From Mesostigma viride (lineage: Eukaryota; Streptophyta; Mesostigmatophyceae; Mesostigmatales; Mesostigmataceae): a DNA stretch of 61,217 nucleotides. The stretch spans positions 1-61,217 of the forward strand of contig RPFO01002261.1 of the NCBI GenBank assembly GCA_009746045.1. The letters run 5' to 3'. Positions 22,627 through 36,120 of the stretch are shown in pieces (position 1 is the first letter of the stretch; each line of letters begins with the position of its first letter). The position numbers and the translations under genes were made by a program. The notes beneath the pieces are model-generated. The model saw only the letters and a program-made list of their open reading frames with translations. It searched no databases and had not been told where the DNA came from.

Positions 22627-23403
22627 ACTTGGAAATTTCGTCACGTTCGTATCGAAAATGAAATTTCTGACAAATTGTCAGCTCGGACAGAACCACAATG
22701 AATTTCAGCATACCATTCGATACAACAATGATATTTCGGCGTCGGATACTTGGAAATTTCGTTACGTTCGTATCGCCAGTGAAATTCTGACAAATTTTAT
22801 CCTGAACTATTTCGCATCATAACATGACTCCGTTGGGAGATCATCATGTAGCACTGGCTAACATATTCCCTTGCTGGATGGATGGAGGTAGGTGAAGAAT
22901 TAAACCTTTTTGAATGACCTTATTTGTCTAATTGTAATTGCCTAGCACAGTCTACCTAGAGGAGGGCCCTGATTGGCACAATTGTGGCCATGTACGTAAT
23001 TATGCTACATGTCGTACATGATCTCCCACTAGTCATGTTATAATTTAATTTCATTTTAATGCTAGCATGCTTGTTGCATGCCCTCAAAGCTAAAATTGTT
23101 TATCACATGCAGAGAGAGCCCGCACAATGAATTTCAGCGTACCATTCATTAATTAATTATACCATGCGATATACTTTACAGATATTTCGCTGTCAAATAC
23201 TTCGAAATTTGGGTACTGCTTTTTGCAAGCCAGCCATAAGGACCAAACACTCCCATGCAAACTCCCATTTTCATCATTAATTAATATTCATTGAGTGGCA
23301 ATCCTTTCATTCCTTTGTTCACACATGCACCATCCGTCATTCCCATTATTAAATTGAAAAAATTAAAACATAGCATGACTCCGTGGTGCCCACTATGACT
23401 TCA
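22627..23403. repeat. AT-rich spacer 5
   Basis: D satellite, MITE copy 4 and E (TGCTAGCATGCTTGTTGC variant). Leads to array 5. Confidence 0.75.
22819..23041. mobile_element. MITE copy 4
   Basis: 223 bp; right arm TCCCACTAGTCATGTTAT, one base shorter than copy 1. Confidence 0.75.
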
Positions 23404-25345
23404 TGGGGGGGGGCTGGCATGCTTGCGTGGGTGTGGGGGGGCCTCGCATGCGTGCGTGGGTGTGGGGGGGGGCTTGCATGCGTGCGTGGGTGTGGGGGGG
23501 AGTGGCATGCATGCGTGGGTGTGGTGGGGGGCTGCCATGCATGCGTGGGGTTAGGAGGGGCTGGCACGCGTGTGTGGGTTCGTGGGGTGGCTGCCATGCG
23601 TGCGTGGGTGTGTGGGGTGGCTGGCATGCGTACGTGGGTGTGGGGGGTGGCTGGCATGCATAAGTGGGTTTGTAATGGGCTGGCATGCGTGCGTGGGTTG
23701 GTGGGGTGGCTGGCATGCATGCGTGCATGTGGGGGGTCGCTGGCATGCATGCGTGGGTTTGTGGGGTAGCTGGCATGCAGGCGTGGGTGTGGGAGGGGCT
23801 GGCATGCATGCGTGGGTGTGGGGGGTGGCTGGCATGCATGCCTGCATGTGGGGTGGGGCTGGCATGCGTGCGTGGGTGTGGGGGGGGCTCGCATGCGTGC
23901 GTGGGTGTGTGTGGGGGCTCGCATGCGTGCGTGGGTGTGGGGGGGAGTGGCATGCATGCGTGGGTGTGGTGGGGGGCTGCCATGCATGCATGGGGTTAGG
24001 GGGGGCTGGCACGCGTGTGTGGGTTGGTAGGGTGGCTGCCATGCGTGCGTGGGTGTGTGGGGTGGCTGGCATGCGTACGTGGGTGTGGGGGGTGGCTGGC
24101 ATGCATAAGTGGGTTTGTGATGGGCTGGCATGCGTGCGTGGGTTGGTGGGGGGCTGCCATGCATGCGTGGGGTTAGGAGGGGCTGGCACGCGTGTGTGGG
24201 TTCGTGGGGTGGCTGCCATGCGTGCGTGGGTGTGTGGGGTGGCTGGCATGCGTACGTGGGTGTGGGGGGTGGCTGGCATGCATAAGTGGGTTTGTAATGG
24301 GCTGGCATGCGTGCGTGGGTTGGTGGGGTGGCTGGCATGCATGCGTGCATGTGGGGGGTCGCTGGCATGCATGCGTGGGTTTGTGGGGTAGCTGGCATGC
24401 AGGCGTGGGTGTGGGAGGGGCTGGCATGCATGCGTGGGTGTGGGGGGTGGCTGGCATGCATGCCTGCATGTGGGTGGGGCTGGCATGCGTGCGTGGGTGT
24501 GGGGGGGGCTCGCATGCGTGCGTGGGTGTGGGGGGGCTCGCATGCGTGCGTGGGTGTGGGGGGGAGTGGCATGCATGCGTGGGTGTGGTGGGGGGCTGCC
24601 ATGCATGCGTGGGGTTAGGGGGGGCTGGCACGCGTGTGTGGGTTGTGGGTGGCTGCCATGCGTGCGTGGGTGTGTGGGGTGGCTGGCATGCGTACGTGGG
24701 TGTGGGGGGTGGCTGGCATGCATAAGCGGGTTTGTGATGGGCTGGCATGCGTGCGTGGGTTGGTGGGGTGGCTGGCATGCATGCGTGCATGTGGGGGGTC
24801 GCTGGCATGCATGCGTGGGTTTGTGGGGTAGCTGGCATGCGGCGTGGGTGTGGGAGGGGCTGGCATGCATGCGTGGGTGTGGGGGGTGGCTGGCATGCAT
24901 GCCTGCATGTGGGGTAGGGCTGGCATGCGTGCGTGGGTGTGGGGGGGGGCTGCCATGCGTGTGTCGGGGGGCTGGCATGCGTGGGTGGTTGGCGGGGGGA
25001 GTGGCATGCATGCGTGGGTGTGGTGGGGAGCTGCCATGCATGCGTGGTTTTAAGGGGGGGCTGGCACGCGTGCGTGGGTTCGTGGGGTGGCTGCCATGCG
25101 TGCGTGGGGGTGGGGGTGGCTGGCATGCGTAAGTGGCTGTGGGGGTTGCTGGAATGCATAAGTGGGTTGTGGGGTGGCTGGCATGCGTGCGTGGGTGTGG
25201 GGGTGGCTGGCATGCGTGCGTGGATTGGTGGGGTGGCTGGCATGCATGCGGGCATGTGGGGGGTGGCTGGAATCCATGCGTGGGTTTGTGGGGTATAGCT
25301 AACATGTGTGCGTGGGTGTGGGAGGGGCTGGCATGCATGCGTTGG
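23404..25345. repeat. Minisatellite array 5 (expanded)
   Basis: 1.94 kb against the usual 1.32 kb. CACGCGTG markers near 23567, 24010, 24187, 24630 and 25067 give spacings of 443, 177, 443 and 437 bp, so one full higher-order repeat plus a ~six-unit fragment has been added. Confidence 0.9.
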
Positions 25346-26431
25346 TTGACATGCCATGGATGAAAAACGCCAAGAAGAGTATATGGCCCCGCTGCCACCA
25401 AAAATCACCTGGTTGATCAACCAAGGGGATAGCCTGCACAGTGAGACACAAACACAGCAGACCCAGCAAAGCAAAATTCAGGTTGTAAGCGAGTGGAGAT
25501 TACTTTTGACATGCTTGATGAAGAAATATATAACACACCTTCTATTGTCACACCTTCTATAAACAAATGGTTGATTGATCACCTTATACACCACGTAAAC
25601 ATGCTACCAGACGCGCTCTTCAGTCCAGTCAAAATCCACGTGCGAAGCAAGTCAGCTTACGCAGAAAGCACCATGAATGTCAGCCAGTACAGCAGTAAAT
25701 GACGCCCCAAACCCGTGACCAGGCAAGCATCCAGAGGGGCTTTCACCGCCCAGTATATTCCAGAAAAAAGCATCACAGATCCTTGGGCAACGGACGTTCA
25801 CACAGGACATGCGAAGGACCATGAAGATGGCGTCCTGCACGGCTAAGAAAATAAAACGCAGACCCTTGCTACGCTATGTCTTTGCTGCGACTAGGTGGAT
25901 TCGGCGAAATGGAAAGAACGCAACCATGAAAATGCATCAGAAAGAGAGCAGGTACTACCCCGGTCATCGAAACAAACGCCTCACCATCGGCATCGCCGGT
26001 TACGTCCCGTGGCAAAAAATCCAGCGTTCTTTCCAATATGATGTGGCGACAGCAGAAGCTCGTTGGCCACACCCCAAGCCTTCCACGAACAGCAAACTGA
26101 TTTCACTAGGCACCCAATACGTAAAGCAGTTAAGCATGATACTACAATACCTAAATCTACAACGACATTCCATTTCCAGGTCGCCATAGCGACACGGACC
26201 TCTCCCACGCAGGTATCACTCCGTTGACGCACCTCCAGCTCATAAAATTTCGCACTTGCTCTTCAAACATAAAATTTTGACGTATAAAACCATGGCTGCG
26301 CATTCCCCATCCCAATTTTCTAGCCTACGTTGCCTGCCATCGCCAGCCAGCACAAGGAAAATTGCTCGCGCAGCACGTCACTTTGTTTTTCGCCCCGAGC
26401 ATGCCGCACGCTTTGCCAATAATTCCCAGTT
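25346..26431 (+). repeat. Promoter body B1, copy 5
   Basis: TATA at 26283-26289. Near-identical to copy 1, including the CCAGTTCTGTGTC end that leads into a TTAG run. Confidence 0.8.
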
Positions 26432-27313
26432 CTGTGTCATTTCTCACGTATTCTAGTTATTTAGTTCTTTAGTTAGTTATTAAGTTAGTTATTTAGTTAG
26501 TAATTTACTTACTTACTTAGTCTCGTCTGATTCTATTTCCCCTATTCAGGTGTGAACGTTTCCGTTCATCACATCTTTAGACGCTTCATGAACGTTTTCG
26601 TTCCTAACGGAAAATTCCGTCTCGTTTGATTCTATTTCCCCTGTTCAGGCGCGAACGTTTCCGTTCAGCACGTAACTGTCATTTCGTCTCGCTTGCTTAT
26701 CAAATTTGACATCCCACGTCCTGTGCCTTGAAAAGTTTTAGTACAGATATCAGTTCGCGACTTTTTGTTTGACGCTTAAAAGAGTCAACGCGCCGTAATG
26801 TCCTGAGGCCGCGCGGATTGGCGAGACGCCCCACCTGCCCGCAAAAGTCTGAACATGTTCAGCGTTTCAGCACCCGTTCAGAATTCCTGAGACTCGATCT
26901 CCAAGGTTTGGGGATTTTCTTTGTACTACGCCGACTGGCCATCTCGCTACGGTCCTGGACGTCGTCCGCTCCCGCGCTAGGGGGCGCGGGGGACGGCCCC
27001 ACTTCCGGCCTACGGCCGCGGCCAAAGTTTTCGGGCGTCATAAATCGTAGTTACTAGTAGGGGACAAGAAAAAAGTGGGGGAGGGGGGGCTATCGCCCCC
27101 CCTCCCCGACTTGAGAGGACGTGACTCGCCGCTAGCGGCCCAGAGGCCGATAGTCGACCTTCTGGGCGCCAACCGCACCGGCCCGCGCGACGCGCCAAGA
27201 CCCTTCCACGGAGGACGCGCGGGCGGACGATTCCGACCGGGACGAACCGCCGCCGTGCGCCACGCGCAACGGACCCTTCCCCGTCAACACCGTGGAAGCT
27301 CTCCGAGCGTGAG
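26432..27313. repeat. C module 6 with TTAG microsatellite
   Basis: TTAG run at 26454-26520; hairpin at 27078-27107. The right part (from about 26680) matches C modules 5 and 7, while the left matches modules 2, 4 and 9, so this copy is mosaic. Confidence 0.75.
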
Positions 27314-28091
27314 ATACTTGGAAATTTCGTCACGTTCGTATCGAAAATGAAATTTCTGACAAATTTATCAGCTCGGACTTGACCACAATGAATTTCAGCA
27401 TACCATTCGATACAACAATGATATTTCGGCGTCGGATACTTGGAAATTTCGTTACGTTCGTATCGCCAGTGAAATTCTGACAAATTTTATCCTGAACTAT
27501 TTCGCATCATAACATGACTCCGTTGGGAGATCATCATGTAGCACTGGCTAACATATTCCCTTGCTGGATGGATGGAGGTAGGTGAAGAATTAAACCTTTT
27601 TTGACCTTATTTGTCTAATTGTAATTGCCTAGCACAGTCTACCTAGAGGAGGGCCCTGATTGGACAATTGTGGCCATGTACGTAATTATGCTACATGTCG
27701 TACATGATCTCCCAACAAGTCATGTTATAATTTAATTTCATTTCAATGCTAGCATGTCTTGTTGCATGCCCTCAAAGCTAAAATTGTTTATCACGTGCAG
27801 AGAGAGCCCGCACAATGAATTTCAGCGTACCATTCATTAATTAATTATACCATGCGATATACTTTACAGATATTTCGCTGTCAAATACTTCGAAATTCGG
27901 GTACTGCTTTTTGCAAGCCAGCCATAAGGACCAAACACTCCCATGCAAACTCCCATTTTCATCATTAATTAATATTCATTGAGTGGCAATCCTTTCATTC
28001 CTTTGTTCACACATGCACCATCCGTCATTCCCATTATTAAATTGAAAAAATTAAATCATAGCATGACTCCGTGGTGCCCACTATGACTTCA
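27314..28091. repeat. AT-rich spacer 6
   Basis: D satellite, MITE copy 5 and E, same sub-type as spacer 4. Confidence 0.75.
27509..27728. mobile_element. MITE copy 5
   Basis: 220 bp, CAACAAGTCATG right-arm sub-type. Confidence 0.75.
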
Positions 28092-29415
28092 TGGGGGGGG
28101 CTGGCATGCTTGCGTGGGTGTGGGGGGGCCTCGCATGCGTGCGTGGGTGTGGGGGGGGCTCGCATGCGTGCGTGGGTGTGGGGGGGAGTGGCATGCATGC
28201 GTGGGTGTGGTGGGGGGCTGCCATGCATGCGTGGGGTTAGGGGGGGGCTGGCACGCGTGTGTGGGTTCGTGGGGTGGCTGCCATGCGTGCGTGGGTGTGT
28301 GGGGTGGCTGGCATGCGTAAGTGGGTGTGGGGGGTGGCATGCGTGCATGGGTTTGTGATGGGCTGGCATGCATGCGTGGGTTTGGGGGGGAGCTGCCATG
28401 CACGCATGGGTGTGGGGGGGGAGTGGCATGCATGCGTGGGTGTGGTGGGGAGCTGCCATGCGTACGTTGGTGACGGGGGTGGCTGGCATGCATAAGTGGG
28501 TTGGTGGGGTGGCTGGCATGCATGCGTGCATGTGGGGGGGGCTGGCATGCGTGCGTGGGTGTGTGGGGGGGCTCGCATGCGTGCGTGGGTGTGTGGGGGG
28601 CTCGCATGCGTGCGTGGGTGTGGGGGGGGAGTGGCATGCATGCGTGGGTGTGGTGGGGGGCTGCCATGCATGCGTGGGGTTAGGGGGGGGCTGGCACGCG
28701 TGTGTGGGTTGGTGGGGTGGCTGCCATGCGTGCGTGGGTGTGTGGGGTGGCTGGCATGCGTACGTGGGTGTGGGGGGTGGCTGGCATGCATAAGCGGGTT
28801 TGTGATGGGCTGGCATGCGTGCGTGGGTTGGTGGGGTGGCTGGCATGCATGCGTGCATGTGGGGGGTCGCTGGCATGCATGCGTGGGTTTGTGGGGTAGC
28901 TGGCATGCGGGGGTGGGTGTGGGAGGGGCTGGCATGCATGCGTGGGTGTGGGGGGTGGCTGGCATGCATGCCTGCATGTGGGGTAGGGCTGGCATGCGTG
29001 CGTGGGTGTGTGGGGGGGCTGCCATGCGTGTGTCGGGGGGCTGGCATGCGTGGGTGGTTGGCGGGGGGAGTGGCATGCATGCGTGGGTGTGGTGGGGAGC
29101 TGCCATGCATGCGTGGTTTTAAGGGGGGGCTGGCACGCGTGCGTGGGTTCGTGGGGTGGCTGCCATGCGTGCGTGGGTGTGGGGGGTGGCTGGCATGCGT
29201 AAGTGGCTGTGGGGGTTGCTGGAATGCATAAGTGGGTTGTGGGGTGGCTGGCATGCGTGCGTGGGTGTGGGGGTGGCTGGCATGCGTGCGTGGATTGGTG
29301 GGGTGGCTGGCATGCATGCGGGCATGTGGGGGGTGGCTGGAATCCATGCGTGGGTTTGTGGGGTATAGCTAACATGTGTGCGTGGGTGTGGGAGGGGCTG
29401 GCATGCATGCGTTGG
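28092..29415. repeat. Minisatellite array 6
   Basis: Near-identical to arrays 4 and 7; differences seen by eye are mainly G-run lengths. Confidence 0.9.
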
Positions 29416-30517
29416 TTGACATGCCATGGATGAAAAACACCAAGAAGAGTATATGGCCCCGCTGCCACCAAAAATCACCTGGTTGATCAACCAAGGGGAT
29501 AGCCTGCACAGTGAGACACAAACACAGCAGACCCAGCAAAGCAAAATTCAGGTTGTAAGCGAGTGGAGATTACTTTTGACATGCTTGATGAAGAAATATA
29601 TAACACACCTTCTATTGTCACACCTTCTATAAACAAATGGTTGATTGATCACCTTATACACCACGTAAACATGCTACCAGACGCGCTCTTCAGTCCAGTC
29701 AAAATCCACGTGCGAAGCAAGTCAGCTTACGCAGAAAGCACCATGAATGTCAGCGAGTACAGCAGTAAATGACGCCCCAAACCCGTGACCAGGCAAGCAT
29801 CCAGAGGGGCTTTCACCGCCCAGTATATTCCAGAAAAAAGCATCACAGATCCTTGGGCAACGGACGTTCACACAGGACATGCGAAGGACCATGAAGATGG
29901 CGTCCTGCACGGCTAATCTGCGTTTTTAAAAACCCTTGCTACGCTATGTCTTTGCTGCGACTAGGTGGATTCGGCGAAATGGAAAGAACGCAACCATGAA
30001 AATGCATCAGAAAGAGAGCAGGTACTACCCCGGTCATCGAAACAAACGCCTCACAATCGGCATCGCCGGTTACGTCCCGTGGCAAAAAATCCAGCGTTCT
30101 TTCCAATATGATGCGGCGACAGCAGAAGCTCGTTGGCCACACCCCAAGCCTTCCACGAACAGCAAACTGATTTCACTAGGCATCCAATACGTAAAGCAGT
30201 TAAGCATGATACTACAATACCTAAATCTACAACGACATTCCATTTCCAGGTCGCCATAGCGACACGGACCTCTCCCACGCAGGTATCACTCCGTTGACGC
30301 ACCTCCAGCTCATAAAATTTCGCACTTGCTCTTCAAACATAAAATTTTGACGTATAAAACCATGGCTGCGCATTCCCCATCCCAATTTTCTAGCCTACGT
30401 TGCCTGCCATCGCCAGCCAGCACAAGGAAAATTGCTCGCGCAGCACGTCACTTTGTTTTTCGCCCCGAGCATGCCGCACGCTTTGCCAATAATTCCCAGT
30501 TCCCACTGCCCAGCAAG
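29416..30517 (+). repeat. Promoter body B1, copy 6
   Basis: TATA at 30353-30359. Carries the GGCTAATCTGCG change of copies 4 and 7. Confidence 0.8.
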
Positions 30518-31274
30518 AAAAAAGTGGGGGAGGGGGGGCTATCGCTAACTGAAAATTCCGTCTCGTTTGATTCTATTTCCCCTGTTCAGGCGCGAACGTT
30601 TCCGTTCAGCACGGCTGAAAACGCTTTCCTTCAGAACTGTCATTTCGTCTCGCTTGCTTATCAAATTTGACATCCCACGTCCTGTGCCTTGAAAAGTTTT
30701 AGTACAGATATCAGTTCGCGACTTTTTGTTTGACGCTTAAAAGAGTCAACGCGCCGTAATGTCCTGAGGCCGCGCGGATTGGCGAGACGCCCCACCTGCC
30801 CGCAAAAGTCTGAACATGTTCAGCGTTTCAGCACCCGTTCAGAATTCCTGAGACTCGATCTCCAAGGTTTGGGGATTTTCTTTGTACTACGCCGACTGGC
30901 CATCTCGCTACGGTCCTGGACGTCGTCCGCTCCCGCGCTAGGGGGCGCGGGGGACGGCCCCACTTCCGGCCTACGGCCGCGGCCAAAGTTTTCGGGCGTC
31001 ATAAATCGTAGTTACTAGTAGGGGACAAGAAAAAAGTGGGGGAGGGGGGGCTATCGCCCCCCCTCCCCGACTTGAGAGGACGTGACTCGCCGCTAGCGGC
31101 CCAGAGGCCGATAGTCGACCTTCTGGGCGCCAACCGCACCGGCCCGCGCGACGCGCCAAGACCCTTCCACGGAGGACGCGCGGGCGGACGATTCCGACCG
31201 GGACGAACCGCCGCCGTGCGCCACGCGCAACGGACCCTTCCCCGTCAACACCGTGGAAGCTCTCCGAGCGTGAG
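30518..31274. repeat. C module 7 with half-hairpin insertion
   Basis: Half hairpin at 30514-30544; full hairpin at 31039-31068. Confidence 0.75.
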
Positions 31275-32052
31275 ATACTTGGAAATTTCGTCACGTTCGT
31301 ATCGAAAATGAAATTTCTGACAAATTTATCAGCTCGGACTTGACCACAATGAATTTCAGCATACCATTCGATACAACAATGATATTTCGGCGTCGGATAC
31401 TTGGAAATTTCGTTACGTTCGTATCGCCAGTGAAATTCTGACAAATTTTATCCTGAACTATTTCGCATCATAACATGACTCCGTTGGGAGATCATCATGT
31501 AGCACTGGCTAACATATTCCCTTGCTGGATGGATGGAGGTAGGTGAAGAATTAAACCTTTTTTGACCTTATTTGTCTAATTGTAATTGCCTAGCACAGTC
31601 TACCTAGAGGAGGGCCCTGATTGGACAATTGTGGCCATGTACGTAATTATGCTACATGTCGTACATGATCTCCCAACAAGTCATGTTATAATTTAATTTC
31701 ATTTCAATGCTAGCATGTCTTGTTGCATGCCCTCAAAGCTAAAATTGTTTATCACGTGCAGAGAGAGCCCGCACAATGAATTTCAGCGTACCATTCATTA
31801 ATTAATTATACCATGCGATATACTTTACAGATATTTCGCTGTCAAATACTTCGAAATTCGGGTACTGCTTTTTGCAAGCCAGCCATAAGGACCAAACACT
31901 CCCATGCAAACTCCCATTTTCATCATTAATTAATATTCATTGAGTGGCAATCCTTTCATTCCTTTGTTCACACATGCACCATCCGTCATTCCCATTATTA
32001 AATTGAAAAAATTAAATCATAGCATGACTCCGTGGTGCCCACTATGACTTCA
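31275..32052. repeat. AT-rich spacer 7
   Basis: D satellite, MITE copy 6 and E; same sub-type as spacers 4 and 6. Confidence 0.75.
31470..31689. mobile_element. MITE copy 6
   Basis: 220 bp, CAACAAGTCATG right-arm sub-type. Confidence 0.75.
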
Positions 32053-33376
32053 TGGGGGGGGGCTGGCATGCTTGCGTGGGTGTGGGGGGGCCTCGCATGC
32101 GTGCGTGGGTGTGGGGGGGGCTCGCATGCGTGCGTGGGTGTGGGGGGGAGTGGCATGCATGCGTGGGTGTGGTGGGGGGCTGCCATGCATGCGTGGGGTT
32201 AGGGGGGGCTGGCACGCGTGTGTGGGTTCGTGGGGTGGCTGCCATGCGTGCGTGGGTGTGTGGGGTGGCTGGCATGCGTAAGTGGGTGTGGGGGGTGGCA
32301 TGCGTGCATGGGTTTGTGATGGGCTGGCATGCATGCGTGGGTTTGGGGGGGAGCTGCCATGCACGCATGGGTGTGGGGGGGGAGTGGCATGCATGCGTGG
32401 GTGTGGTGGGGAGCTGCCATGCGTACGTTGGTGACGGGGGTGGCTGGCATGCATAAGTGGGTTGGTGGGGTGGCTGGCATGCATGCGTGCATGTGGGGGG
32501 GGCTGGCATGCGTGCGTGGGTGTGTGGGGGGGCTCGCATGCGTGCGTGGGTGTGTGGGGGGGCTCGCATGCGTGCGTGGGTGTGGGGGGGAGTGGCATGC
32601 ATGCGTGGGTGTGGTGGGGGGCTGCCATGCATGCGTGGGGTTAGGGGGGGGCTGGCACGCGTGTGTGGGTTGGTGGGGTGGCTGCCATGCGTGCGTGGGT
32701 GTGTGGGGTGGCTGGCATGCGTACGTGGGTGTGGGGGGTGGCTGGCATGCATAAGCGGGTTTGTGATGGGCTGGCATGCGTGCGTGGGTTGGTGGGGTGG
32801 CTGGCATGCATGCGTGCATGTGGGGGGTCGCTGGCATGCATGCGTGGGTTTGTGGGGTAGCTGGCATGCGGGGGTGGGTGTGGGAGGGGCTGGCATGCAT
32901 GCGTGGGTGTGGGGGGTGGCTGGCATGCATGCCTGCATGTGGGGTAGGGCTGGCATGCGTGCGTGGGTGTGTGGGGGGGCTGCCATGCGTGTGTCGGGGG
33001 GCTGGCATGCGTGGGTGGTTGGCGGGGGGAGTGGCATGCATGCGTGGGTGTGGTGGGGAGCTGCCATGCATGCGTGGTTTTAAGGGGGGGCTGGCACGCG
33101 TGCGTGGGTTCGTGGGGTGGCTGCCATGCGTGCGTGGGTGTGGGGGGTGGCTGGCATGCGTAAGTGGCTGTGGGGGTTGCTGGAATGCATAAGTGGGTTG
33201 TGGGGTGGCTGGCATGCGTGCGTGGGTGTGGGGGTGGCTGGCATGCGTGCGTGGATTGGTGGGGTGGCTGGCATGCATGCGGGCATGTGGGGGGTGGCTG
33301 GAATCCATGCGTGGGTTTGTGGGGTATAGCTAACATGTGTGCGTGGGTGTGGGAGGGGCTGGCATGCATGCGTTGG
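32053..33376. repeat. Minisatellite array 7
   Basis: Directly follows the unit of array 6 at a 3961-bp period and is almost the same sequence. Confidence 0.9.
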
Positions 33377-34478
33377 TTGACATGCCATGGATGAAAAACA
33401 CCAAGAAGAGTATATGGCCCCGCTGCCACCAAAAATCACCTGGTTGATCAACCAAGGGGATAGCCTGCACAGTGAGACACAAACACAGCAGACCCAGCAA
33501 AGCAAAATTCAGGTTGTAAGCGAGTGGAGATTACTTTTGACATGCTTGATGAAGAAATATATAACACACCTTCTATTGTCACACCTTCTATAAACAAATG
33601 GTTGATTGATCACCTTATACACCACGTAAACATGCTACCAGACGCGCTCTTCAGTCCAGTCAAAATCCACGTGCGAAGCAAGTCAGCTTACGCAGAAAGC
33701 ACCATGAATGTCAGCGAGTACAGCAGTAAATGACGCCCCAAACCCGTGACCAGGCAAGCATCCAGAGGGGCTTTCACCGCCCAGTATATTCCAGAAAAAA
33801 GCATCACAGATCCTTGGGCAACGGACGTTCACACAGGACATGCGAAGGACCATGAAGATGGCGTCCTGCACGGCTAATCTGCGTTTTTAAAAACCCTTGC
33901 TACGCTATGTCTTTGCTGCGACTAGGTGGATTCGGCGAAATGGAAAGAACGCAACCATGAAAATGCATCAGAAAGAGAGCAGGTACTACCCCGGTCATCG
34001 AAACAAACGCCTCACAATCGGCATCGCCGGTTACGTCCCGTGGCAAAAAATCCAGCGTTCTTTCCAATATGATGCGGCGACAGCAGAAGCTCGTTGGCCA
34101 CACCCCAAGCCTTCCACGAACAGCAAACTGATTTCACTAGGCATCCAATACGTAAAGCAGTTAAGCATGATACTACAATACCTAAATCTACAACGACATT
34201 CCATTTCCAGGTCGCCATAGCGACACGGACCTCTCCCACGCAGGTATCACTCCGTTGACGCACCTCCAGCTCATAAAATTTCGCACTTGCTCTTCAAACA
34301 TAAAATTTTGACGTATAAAACCATGGCTGCGCATTCCCCATCCCAATTTTCTAGCCTACGTTGCCTGCCATCGCCAGCCAGCACAAGGAAAATTGCTCGC
34401 GCAGCACGTCACTTTGTTTTTCGCCCCGAGCATGCCGCACGCTTTGCCAATAATTCCCAGTTCCCACTGCCCAGCAAG
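33377..34478 (+). repeat. Promoter body B1, copy 7
   Basis: TATA at 34314-34320; same private variants as copies 4 and 6. Confidence 0.8.
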
Positions 34479-35106
34479 AAAAAAGTGGGGGAGGGGGGGC
34501 TATCGCTAACTGAAAATTCCGTCTCGTTTGATTCTATTTCCCCTGTTCAGGCGCGAACGTTTCCGTTCAGCACGGCTGAAAACGCTTTCCTTCAGAACTG
34601 TCATTTCGTCTCGCTTGCTTATCAAATTTGACATCCCACGTCCTGTGCCTTGAAAAGTTTTAGTACAGATATCAGTTCGCGACTTTTTGTTTGACGCTTA
34701 AAAGAGTCAACGCGCCGTAATGTCCTGAGGCCGCGCGGATTGGCGAGACGCCCCACCTGCCCGCAAAAGTCTGAACATGTTCAGCGTTTCAGCACCCGTT
34801 CAGAATTCCTGAGACTCGATCTCCAAGGTTTGGGGATTTTCTTTGTACTACGCCGACTGGCCATCTCGCTACGGTCCTGGACGTCGTCCGCTCCCGCGCT
34901 AGGGGGCGCGGGGGACGGCCCCACTTCCGGCCTACGGCCGCGGCCAAAGTTTTCGGGCTTCATAAATCGTAGTTACTAGTAGGGGACAAGAAAAAAGTGG
35001 GGGAGGGGGGGCTATCGCCCCCCCTCCCCGACTTGAGAGGACGTGACTCGCCGCTAGCGGCCCAGAGGCCGATAGTCGACCTTCTGGGCGCCAACCGCAC
35101 CGGCCC
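34479..35106. repeat. C module 8, truncated
   Basis: Half hairpin at 34475-34505 and full hairpin at 35000-35029. It stops abruptly inside CGCACCGGCCC at about 35106, where other copies continue CGCGCGACGCG. Confidence 0.75.
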
Positions 35107-35545
35107 AAGGAAAATTGCTCGCGCAGCACGTCACTTTGTTTTTCGCCCCGAGCATGCCGCACGCTTTGCCAATAATTCCCAGTTCCCACTGCCCAGCAAG
35201 ACTTTTTTCCATGCGATTATACCATGCGATATACTTTAGAGATATTTCGGTGGAAGATACTTGGAAATTTCGTTACGTTCGTATTTCCATTGAAAATGTG
35301 CCAACTTTCGGCCTGAACCATTTCACCCCACCCTGACTGAACGCCTGTTTGGCTCTGAACCTTCCACCCGTCCTGAAAATTGGATCCATCCGTTCAGAAA
35401 ATCGCATTCTATATTTTTCGAACTGAACATACCGTCGTTCCACCGTTGTGAAATTTATCGACTCCTTATTTAAACTACTCGACCATTAAGTAGGCGTTCT
35501 TGTGCGCCAGCTCGTATCCTCTACTAAATTCTACAAAGGCCTGGG
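35107..35545. repeat. Scrambled junction: B1 exon tail joined to D fragment
   Basis: 35107-35202 is the end of a B1 body (AAGGAAAATTGCTCGCGCAG to CAGCAAG) fused to the broken C module 8. After ACTTTTTTC it jumps at about 35211 into a D-type unit (CATGCGATATACTTTAGAG) and a CTGAAC/GTTCAG-rich segment like 17870-18050. Confidence 0.65.
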
Positions 35546-36120
35546 ATGTTTGGGAGAGATTGGTTCGCGACTTTTTGTTTGACGATTAAAAAAGTCAACG
35601 CGCCGTACCGTCCTGAGGCCGCGCGGATTGGCGAGACGCCCACCTGCCCGCGAAAGTCTGAACGTGTTCAGCATTTCAGCACCCGTTCAGAATACCTCAG
35701 ACTCGATCTCCAAGGTTTGGGGATTTTCTTTGTACTACGCGATTGGCCATCTCGCAACGGTCCTGGACGTCGTCCGCTCCCGCGCTAGGGGGCGCGGGGA
35801 CGGCCCCACCTTCGGCCTACGGCCGCGGCCAAAGTTTTCGGGCGTCATAAATCGTAGTTACTAGTAGGGGACAAGAAAAAAGTGGGGGAGGGGGGGCTAT
35901 CGCCCCCCCTCCCCGACTTGAGAGGACGTGACTCGCCGCTAGCGGCCCAGAGGCCGATAGTCGACCTTCTGGGCGCCAACCGCACCGGCCCGCGCGACGC
36001 GCCAAGACCCTTCCACGGAGGACGCGCGAGCGGACGATTCCGACCGGGACGAACCGCCGCCGTGCGCCACGCGCAACGGACCCTTCCCCGTCAACACCGT
36101 GGAAGCTCTACGAGCGTGAG
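35546..36120. repeat. C module 8b
   Basis: Hairpin at 35885-35914 with perfect 13-bp arms. The palindrome is mutated to CTGAACGTGTTCAG. Confidence 0.75.
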
